From Cryptomeria japonica (lineage: Eukaryota > Streptophyta > Pinopsida > Cupressales > Cupressaceae): a stretch of DNA of 64,000 bases. Position numbers and translations under genes: made by a program. The notes below the pieces were generated by a model. That model saw nothing but the letters and a program-made list of their open reading frames with translations, was not told where the DNA came from and did not search any database. The stretch covers positions 524,130,137 through 524,194,136 of the forward strand of contig NC_081414.1 in the NCBI RefSeq assembly GCF_030272615.1. The letters run 5' to 3'. Positions 57,319-64,000 of the stretch are shown here, in pieces (position 1 is the stretch's first letter; every line of letters begins with the position of its first letter).

Positions 57319-57686
57319 TTGATGCTATTTGGCATCAGTCCAATATGCATTTTCAAAGATATTATTCATTCTGGATTGATGTGGTGATGCTACTACTTAG
57401 GGGGAGTAGTTAGTTTTGTGATTCAGTGCTTTATGATTTTGCTTTGATATTTATGTCAGATCTTTGGCATTGATGTCAAAGGGGGAGAGATATTCATATG
57501 AAAAACTTAAGGAGATATATACATTACGGGGAGAAATTTGCAAAACCTAATTGAGATATCATCTATAGGGAGAGTATGGATCAGAACTTCATTGCTATAT
57601 TCTTGTGTGGGAGATTTGTTTGGCTTTTCTTGGCACTTGGATGATTTTCACATCTAGTGTTACCATTAATTCCAAAGGGGGAGATT
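57319..57686 (+). other. 3' non-coding region and polypurine tract of copia C
   Basis: The region contains short GGGGGAG purine blocks (for example 57400, 57481 and 57520) and ends in AAAGGGGGAGAT at 57675-57686, directly before the TG of the 3' LTR. Repeated purine blocks upstream of the tract are usual in this copia group. Confidence 0.75.
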
Positions 57687-58888
57687 GATGGCCATTTGGA
57701 GGAATTGATTATATGTTGCATTGATGTCAACACTAGTTGTTTTGGCTAGTTATTGGTGTCCTTTTGGTCTTGGTAAGTTGTTTGATTTCTGGTTGGATTA
57801 GATCATGATGATCCTATATGCTCCAGTATGCTTTGGTATTGAAATTGGCTTAGATCTTATATTCATGCTACTTTGATTCATGTTCAGTCAGTTGGTTTTG
57901 ATTTGGTGATCGGATGCTATCTTATATGATGGCAAGCCTATTTTGGTTGATCCGGTGAGAGTTTCACATGCAGAGCTTTGTTGAAGATCTTTTGATGTTA
58001 TGCATAAGTGGTGTTGGTGCGGCTTCTAGTATGGATTCAAGATGGTGATGGTGATCGTGTTTGAGACTTGGTTGATTAGGATCATTTCTTTAGCATGTGT
58101 GGACCTAAATTTGGTCTGGTACTATCTCGATTTTGGACTGACTTAATGTAACGTGTTGTTTGGACTTCTCGATGTGTTTTCGAGATACCTTGTAGGTTGG
58201 CTATTATTTGTTTGGTCTCAAGCCGACATGTTTTGTAATTATGTAATTTCTTTATTTTCTGGTGGTCGAACTAATTTTTTATGGTCGAGGGTTTGTATAT
58301 ATATGATGTAAAGATCTCATTGTAGATCGTGTGTTTGTTGAAAGAATAAAAAAAGGATGTATAGGAACGAATAATGTTATAATCATTCATGTAGAGGATT
58401 CTATTGTTCATTGGTGATCGAATTGGGTTTATGTAAGAGGATTAAGTCCTTCGATATTGAGCTTAACCAGAACTGTCTTCAGGCATAGGAGATGCTATCA
58501 TTGCAGTTCATTCTTCCTTCTGGATTGTAGTCTAGATTTTTATGTAGTCAGTGAGACTCCTTTTGTAATGAGCAGTGTGCTCTAGGCTATTAGCCTTCCT
58601 GCAAGTGTACACCCCTCAATTTGTAATCACATACTTATTACATAAGTATTATCTGACTGTGGGTAGGTCTTCCACCGTGGTTTTTCCCTTTACCGGGTTT
58701 TCCACGTACAAATCTTGGTGTCATGTGTATGGTATTTATTCTCTAATTGTTTCATGTGCCTAATTGGTATATCTTCTATTTCGGTAATTAGTTTATGCAT
58801 TCTGATGTTGATCTTATGTGTTTCGCTATTAAAATTTTAATTTCTTAAGGTTCTGGTAATCTAGTGACAACCGATTCACCCCCACCCC
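57687..58888 (+). repeat. 3' LTR of copia element C, missing its last bases
   Basis: Starts TGATGGCCATTTGGAGG and matches 36505-37605. It ends at CACCCCCACCCC, where the 5' LTR continues for about 45 more bases to CTAACA. Element D begins at the next base. It keeps the region with the TATA-like run that the 5' LTR has lost. Confidence 0.88.
58296..58304 (+). promoter_or_regulatory. TATA-like run in 3' LTR of element C
   Basis: TATATATAT followed by GATGTAAAGATCTC lies about 610 bases into the LTR. It is within the segment absent from the 5' LTR. Confidence 0.5.
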
Positions 58889-59748
58889 TGTTAGATACTT
58901 GATCAGTCCCAAAGACACTGAGAGGGGGGATGAATGAGTTTCTAACCGATGAATGAAATATTTAAACTTGTTTGCAGCTTTACAAGCCAAATTAATGTAC
59001 TGGTAAACAAGCAATAAAGAGAAATAAGAGAGACAACATCAATGCACACCATAACACAAGATGTTTTGGTGAGGACACTCGGTAGGGGAAAAACCTCGGT
59101 GGGATTTGTGACCCACACTAATTACTCATTGGCCAATATGAATAAATATTACTGATACAATAGGGGCCTGCACATGCAGGAAGTCCAACATCCTAGAGCT
59201 CACTGCTCAATCACAAAAAGGAGTCACACTGACTACAAAATTGGATGATTAAATCCAATGATAATGTACTGCTCAAAATAGCATCTACAATGCTTGATTC
59301 AGTACTGATTTAAGCTCTATCAAATACCTCTTCCATAAACCTTTTTTCTCTCTGCTTTGCTCTTATTCACTTATCAAAATATTGTATCAAAATGCATATA
59401 TATATATTCGCTCTCATAATCCACTTGCATTAATCACCTATACATATTTTGCATACCTAACACACTTTTCACATACCTATGTCACTTAAAAAATGATCAA
59501 TAAGGTCTCATACATATATGAGTCTTTACAATACATCATGTCAGCTATACAATATAATTTCCATGTCGGTTGGGGTGTCGGTAAGATCTTCTATCGGTGT
59601 AGACTGGGTGTCGGTAAGAATAATCTTGTTGTGCATGTTGGTCCTGGTAGATGATGTTTGTTGTCAGTGTGAGTTGTGAACCATATTACCAGTTGGTTGC
59701 CATCACTAACAACATCAACTATTCTCATTTGAGTGTAGAATTCCAACA
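58889..59748 (-). repeat. 3' LTR of element D
   Basis: On the element strand it begins TGTTGGAATTCTACACTC at 59748 and ends GATCAAGTATCTAACA at 58889, 860 bp. A TATATATATAT run at about 59396-59407 lies some 345 bases in. It resembles the LTR of element B in overall organisation. Confidence 0.85.
59396..59407 (-). promoter_or_regulatory. TATA-like run in LTR of element D
   Basis: ATATATATATATGCATTTTG on the minus strand is the best core-promoter candidate in this LTR. Confidence 0.45.
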
Positions 59749-59768
59749 ATCTCCCCCTTTGGCATTGA
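59749..59768 (-). other. Polypurine tract of element D
   Basis: On the minus strand TGCCAAAGGGGGAGAT ends at the base before the LTR's TG. It is essentially identical to the tract of element C. Confidence 0.8.
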
Positions 59769-59949
59769 TGGCAACACTCATGAGAAAAATCCAAAAACTG
59801 ATATCCAAAAATGAAGTCCAAAACTGATCCAAAAATAGGAGTGCTCCCCCTAAGCAAATGATCTCATCTGTACATTTTTTTTCATACTATTACTCCCCCT
59901 TTTACATCAATGACAAATAATGTAAAAAAGAATCAAAGAATTCAAAATT

Positions 59950-62040
59950 CTACCTCTTAGACTGTGTCTGGTTATGTACAATTTGAAAGATATCCGCCAA
60001 AATCAGATTAAGACTCTGCATGAATTTGGTGTTGTCAGAGATAATGGTTTCAGTCTGCTAGATCATACCGATTAGGTAATGCATATGTTGCTTTGGTGAT
60101 CTTTCTCCTTGAATTGTTGCTTTGGACAACTCAATCCACTGAGTTATAAGGTTGTCCAGTCTAGGACCAAGTTTTTTTTTCAGCTCACATGCCTTTATTC
60201 TTATCCTTTCTTTTTATTTTTCTAGTTTCTCAATCTTTTCTTCAAAAACTGCCATTTCTTGATCAAAAACTGATGTAAGTTCCGAAGAACCTATCATATT
60301 GTCTGCTATATCATCAATCTCTTTTTGTGTCTTCTTTATCTCTTCCTCAATGTCTTGTGTCAAGTTGTGAGGCTTGCATACTTCCTTATACAATTCTTTA
60401 TATTCTAGAATGGTGGAATTAAGTACCGGTAATAAGGAATCAATGTGCTCAGTACAATCCTTGATAGTTTTATTAAAGAATTCATTTTTCTTCTTATTCA
60501 AACTTTCCTTAATAGTCTCCTCATTAATATTATCTACCGTTAGCATATCTGAAGCAATGAATTTGGACAATGTGTCCAATTTACCTAAAGATCCATCAAT
60601 ATGATCTATCTTACAAGTCGGTGCAATCATCTTCAATATAGATAATGTATCATCAATGGCCTTGAATGCTAAGGCGTTGCAATCTATGATTCTCTTAATT
60701 GAATCCAAAAGTACATCAGTCTCATTTGTAGGCCTGAAATTCATGGTGGAAGTGCTAGGCTCAACTATAACTTTCTTTTCTTTAGACACTTGTCCAATTG
60801 CCTTAACCACTTCTTCCTTATTTCCATCATTGACCTCTTCTTTATTCATTGTTTTTGCCTTTTGCTCATTCTATGTTTCAATTTTTCTTTCAATCTTACT
60901 GTCATCCTTATTCTCTATCTTGCTGACTGCCATTTTCTCAATGTTAGGCTGAGTAGCATCTAGGATGGTATCAGGTTTCTCAACTTGTGCTGGTATCTCA
61001 ATGTTCTGAGAGTCAATAGTGTTGACCAGTGACTCGAAGATCTCAATATTTGTAGTATCAGCTTGTTTTACCTCTGCAATCTCTTTGTCCATGACAATGT
61101 TGAAGTCTTGTGTGTCCACATTCATGGTAAAAATATCTTCAGATTCTGGATTGGTCTCATCTCTTGTTATTTCCTTTGTCTTCTCTTCTTGTTGGCTTTC
61201 AATTTGTACTGGTGCCTCTGCAGTTATTGGTGGGGTGTCCTATGCTGGTGGAGGAAGGTTATCCTTGACCATTATATTAGGTACACTACCAATTTTACCT
61301 TTACCTTTATCCTTCTAATATACCTTTGCAAAATATTTATCCATTTTCTATCTATCCTTTTCTTCTTTCTTTTCCCTTTCCACAAAGAATATGTCCCACT
61401 TGTCTGTTGTTTCATCTGCAATTTCCTTTACTCAGCCTACCATAAGGCTAACCTGTCGGTGACCACTTACAAAAACTATCTGGTTGGCTTTTGCAATCAA
61501 TTCATCAATCTCCTGTCAAGAATTGACAGGGTGAATTGCCAACAATGCTTCAACTTTTAATTTCTTATCTAATTCCATAACTGACATACTTTTAGCTTCT
61601 AACCTCAACTACAAATCATTTGGCAATCATCTACAACCTCAATGAGAACTTTCTTGTAGATGTCTAGATGTAATATAATGCTTTCCTCTATAGTGTTTTT
61701 ATCTGCATCCTTGAAAGAATGATAGAGTTTATTTACATTGCTAAGGTTACCTTCTTGTGTGATTTCATTTATCAATTTCTTCGGTGTAAGAGTGTCCGGT
61801 GCCTTAGGTTTTGATTTCTTCATAGGAGTTACCTTCTTCTTCAGACCACTGGGCTCTCTTACAGCATGTTACTTCTTTCTTTGTCTCCTTGACTTCTTTG
61901 GAGATGGGGAAAGTGTCGGTGAAGGTTTTCTTTTCTTCCTTTTAACTCTTTTAAATTCAGTTGCTTTATCACTTTATGTCTCAGAAGAAGTAACAACCAA
62001 GGAAACATGAGCTATCGGTGTCTACTCTGACTGACTTTTT
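59950..62040 (-). pseudogene. Element D, C-terminal coiled-coil region of unknown ORF
   Basis: This continues the unknown protein of element D toward the LTR. A Lys/Ser/Pro-rich basic stretch (KPSPTLSPSPKKSRRQRKK) near 61960-61900 is followed by ITQEGNLSNVNKLYHSFKD. After a frame change between 61605 and 61125 come long helical, acidic and coiled-coil-like segments (LNSTILEYKELYKEV, EEEIKKTQKEIDDIADNMIG, VFEEKIEKLEK). The end is at TAG 59952-59950. The frame has few stops. Function unknown. Confidence 0.55.
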
Positions 62041-62204
62041 ACTTCAACAGCAATACCACCAAGACTCATCAACCCTTCTATAACTTCTTTTACCATTTTA
62101 GAAGCATCTTTCATGAATTTGTCTATTTTCTTTCTCTCCTTCATCATGGCTACATCACTTTCAATTGTTTCAGCACTACTAAATATTTTCTCTCATAGTT
62201 ATGG

Positions 62205-63500
62205 TGGAGAATATAGGAGTATTTTTGCATATGATTCCAAGATGTGAGAGTCCACCTCATATACCATTTCAGTAATCCATACTATTCTGGGTTTAACTGC
62301 TTCCATCCAGATTTCATCTCTCTTTACTACAAAGCATATTTGTTTATCATATTCGTCTATGATGCTTTGGGAAATCCTTTCTCTCTGTTTCATTCTGGTT
62401 TGAAAATTCTTGAAGTAATCTTTGACCAACTCATCAATGTTAGCTCCCATATTGGTGATTTCCTCCTTTATCTATTTTCCAACAGAAATATCATAGGCAA
62501 AATCCTTATTACCTATATCAGGGATCTCTTTCGAAAAGTAAAGCATTAAACATACTAGCAAATTTCTGAATTTGAATGTTTCTTTCTTGTCACCTTTTAT
62601 CTTATCCAAATTCTCTAGCAATTCATCCTTCAACCATTCACAAATATCAATATTTGCATTGTTTACAATCATCTCATGTGCACTGTGAATGCATAAAATT
62701 GACACAAAATTCAACCTATTTGTGTAACCAACTTTATATCCAATTGTCATGCTAGCAAATTTAACATTTTTATCCTTTATGTCATTAACCCTAAGTGACC
62801 AGTTGTCATATGTAGCTCTGGTTAAGCTCATAACTTCCTTGTTAGGGATTTTCTTCTTGTTGTCAAGTCTAGTACCGATGGAGGGTAAACTAGTAACAAC
62901 TTTGATAGCTTCCTTGGTAATCTTGAATACCGAGTCCAACCACATAAATTCTTTGTGAACTCTATTGAGGACATAGCGGACAACTTCATCTGAGAATTCT
63001 GGCATATGGAGGATGTCTATGAAACCTAAATCCTCAACTACCTTATGTTTCAGTTTCACTATCACATCCTTTTCAGTAGTTACATTCATGTACATGTTTA
63101 TCAAATCTTTGGATCCTAAACTTTCTATGTTGCAATGTATTTATGTCCTAGGGTCTTCAGTGAACGCGACTCCCTTCAGGATTTTGGAAAATGCACCAAT
63201 AGAATCATCCTATTTTTCTATCTTGGGAATGATCTTGAAAACTGGTCTAGGTCACTTAATATTTTCCACAATGGTAGGGTTTTCTATGAATTCAGGAACA
63301 AAGATGAAGATGCCATTGCGAAAGATAAATACCTCTTAACTATGATATCCTTGGATGCCCTAAAAAAGATCTTTGTTGCTTCGCCTTTAGAATGCCTTTG
63401 CTCAATTTTTCTCTCTTCGAATGCTTGGATGCTTGGTGAGTTGAAATGAAAGGTTACAATGCCTTTATAACCAAAATTTTGACTTACAACCATAATAAAT
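62205..63500 (-). pseudogene. Element D, unknown ORF with TSLP motif
   Basis: Frame 63300-62205 reads VPEFIENPTIVENIK, three stops one change from Gln, then MINMYMNVTTEKDVIVKLKH, RVHKEFMWLDSVFKITKEAI, KVVTSLPSIG, SMTIGYKVGYTNRLNFVSIL and FRNLLVCLMLYFSKEIPDIG, followed by EAVKPRIVWITEMVYEV. The ITKEAIKVVTSLPSIG block resembles the VSETMIVKATGLPMEG block of LINE ORF3. A similar I-T/S-x-E-x-I...GLP-x-x-G pattern begins the plant mobile domain family, but I cannot confirm membership. It replaces pol in this element. Confidence 0.55.
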
Positions 63501-63622
63501 GCTCATTAGTGAAGTGAAAAACTCTACATATCTGTCGGTAAAGAAGAAATATAACTTCTTACCATCAACCGAGGGTAAATGCATGGTTTTCAATTTGTTG
63601 CCTTACCCTTAAGGATTATTCC

Positions 63623-64000
63623 TTAGTTAGATGAAGAATCTCTTGCCAATGCAGGACTACCCTGTTTTGTCGATGTAGTGACAGATTCGTCACCTTTCTG
63701 ATCTCTCTTCCTAATCCATTGTTTTGAAAATTCTTGCTTTATTTCAGTCACCTTCTCTTTGTCTTTTTTATTAGACCCTTTATTGTTCGCCGGTGAATTC
63801 TTGCTTCTACAAAATTTTGCAATATGCCCAATCTTGTTACATGCATAACAAGTTACATTGTTTCTCTGAATAGCCTTTCCATAACCTTGACCGGTTTGAG
63901 TTCTGCATTGATTAGATAAATGTCCAAATCTACCACAAACATAGCATTTCACATTCATTCTGCAATTGTCTGAGTTGTGACCATTTTTATTGCATTTGGA
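63623..64000 (-). pseudogene. Element D gag C-terminus with three CCHC zinc knuckles
   Basis: From the window edge the minus strand encodes three successive CX2CX4HX4C knuckles: one partly cut by the edge (CNKNGHNSDNC), CYVCGRFGHLSNQC and CYACNKIGHIAKFC. A Lys-rich tail (NNKGSNKKDKEKV) follows, and a stop at 63625-63623. Such arrays bind RNA in retrotransposon nucleocapsids. The visible frame has no internal stop, so this part of D is better kept than the others. Confidence 0.85.

Larger units (their letters stand above)
36505..58888 (+). mobile_element. Ty1/copia LTR retrotransposon C with two nested insertions
   Basis: A plus-strand copia element with LTRs at 36505-37605 and 57687-58888. 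Its coding order is gag, protease, integrase, reverse transcriptase, RNase H, then a polypurine tract. The integrase region is broken by a chromovirus (39284-46839) and, further downstream, by an L1 LINE (47307-55329). Element D abuts its 3' LTR at 58889. The LTRs differ clearly, including a large indel, so C is considerably older than element A. Its own target duplication cannot be checked because the right end is lost. Confidence 0.92.
58889..64000 (-). mobile_element. LTR retrotransposon D, pol-less, partial at window edge
   Basis: The 3' portion of a minus-strand element: triple zinc-knuckle gag end (64000-63623), long unknown coding region (about 63500-59950), polypurine tract AAAGGGGGAGAT and a complete 860-bp LTR (59748-58889). 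No protease, integrase or reverse transcriptase motif is visible between gag and the LTR, where pol must lie in an autonomous copia element, so D looks non-autonomous. Its tract and LTR style resemble copia elements B and C. The 5' LTR is outside the window. Confidence 0.8.

Overview
The window is nuclear DNA of a land plant, almost certainly a seed plant with a large, repeat-rich genome. The retroelement lineages present (Tat-type Ty3 element with an extra RNase H, chromodomain Ty3 element, several Ty1/copia elements, plant L1 LINE) and one intact multi-exon gene of the plant PLAC8/cell-number-regulator family support this. The scarcity of genes, the old nested insertions and the many decayed copies would fit a gymnosperm, but nothing seen here proves that. 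No bacterial, organellar, tRNA, rRNA or CRISPR feature was recognised.

Layout. 1-745: two copies of a G-box and hairpin-bearing repeat. 2970-3439: remnant of a receptor-like kinase gene. 5940-6660: tandem repeats. 6787-7023: a small unknown ORF. 7771-29222: a minus-strand copia element (B), cut in its RNase H region by a young 17.6-kb Tat-type Ty3 element (A, 9731-27312). A has 1.84-kb LTRs and a TATAG target duplication, and its 5' end contains an unusual duplicated LTR/flank block. 29.2-33.1 kb: AT-rich repeats. 33136-34081 (minus): the intact four-exon PLAC8 gene with a TATA box. 35.6-36.5 kb: a palindrome cluster and an unknown ORF.

36505-58888: a plus-strand copia element (C), itself host to a decayed chromovirus (39284-46839, minus) and an 8.0-kb L1 LINE (47307-55329, minus, 19-bp target duplications). 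58889-64000: the 3' end of a minus-strand LTR element (D), sitting in the end of C's 3' LTR. D has three gag zinc knuckles, then a long unknown ORF in the place where pol would be expected.

The strongest candidate for something undescribed is the LINE. A third reading frame of about 550 codons lies downstream of its RNase H, inside the target duplications. It carries a TGLP-type motif block that loosely resembles one in the pol-less element D. Also notable are the LTR/flank duplication in A, the promoter-region deletion in C's 5' LTR, and a premature-stop spectrum dominated by TAG that suggests decay through cytosine methylation.

The only gene likely to serve the host is the PLAC8 gene. The rest is a stratified record of transposition: element C into an unknown older sequence, then the chromovirus, LINE and D into C; separately, A into B.
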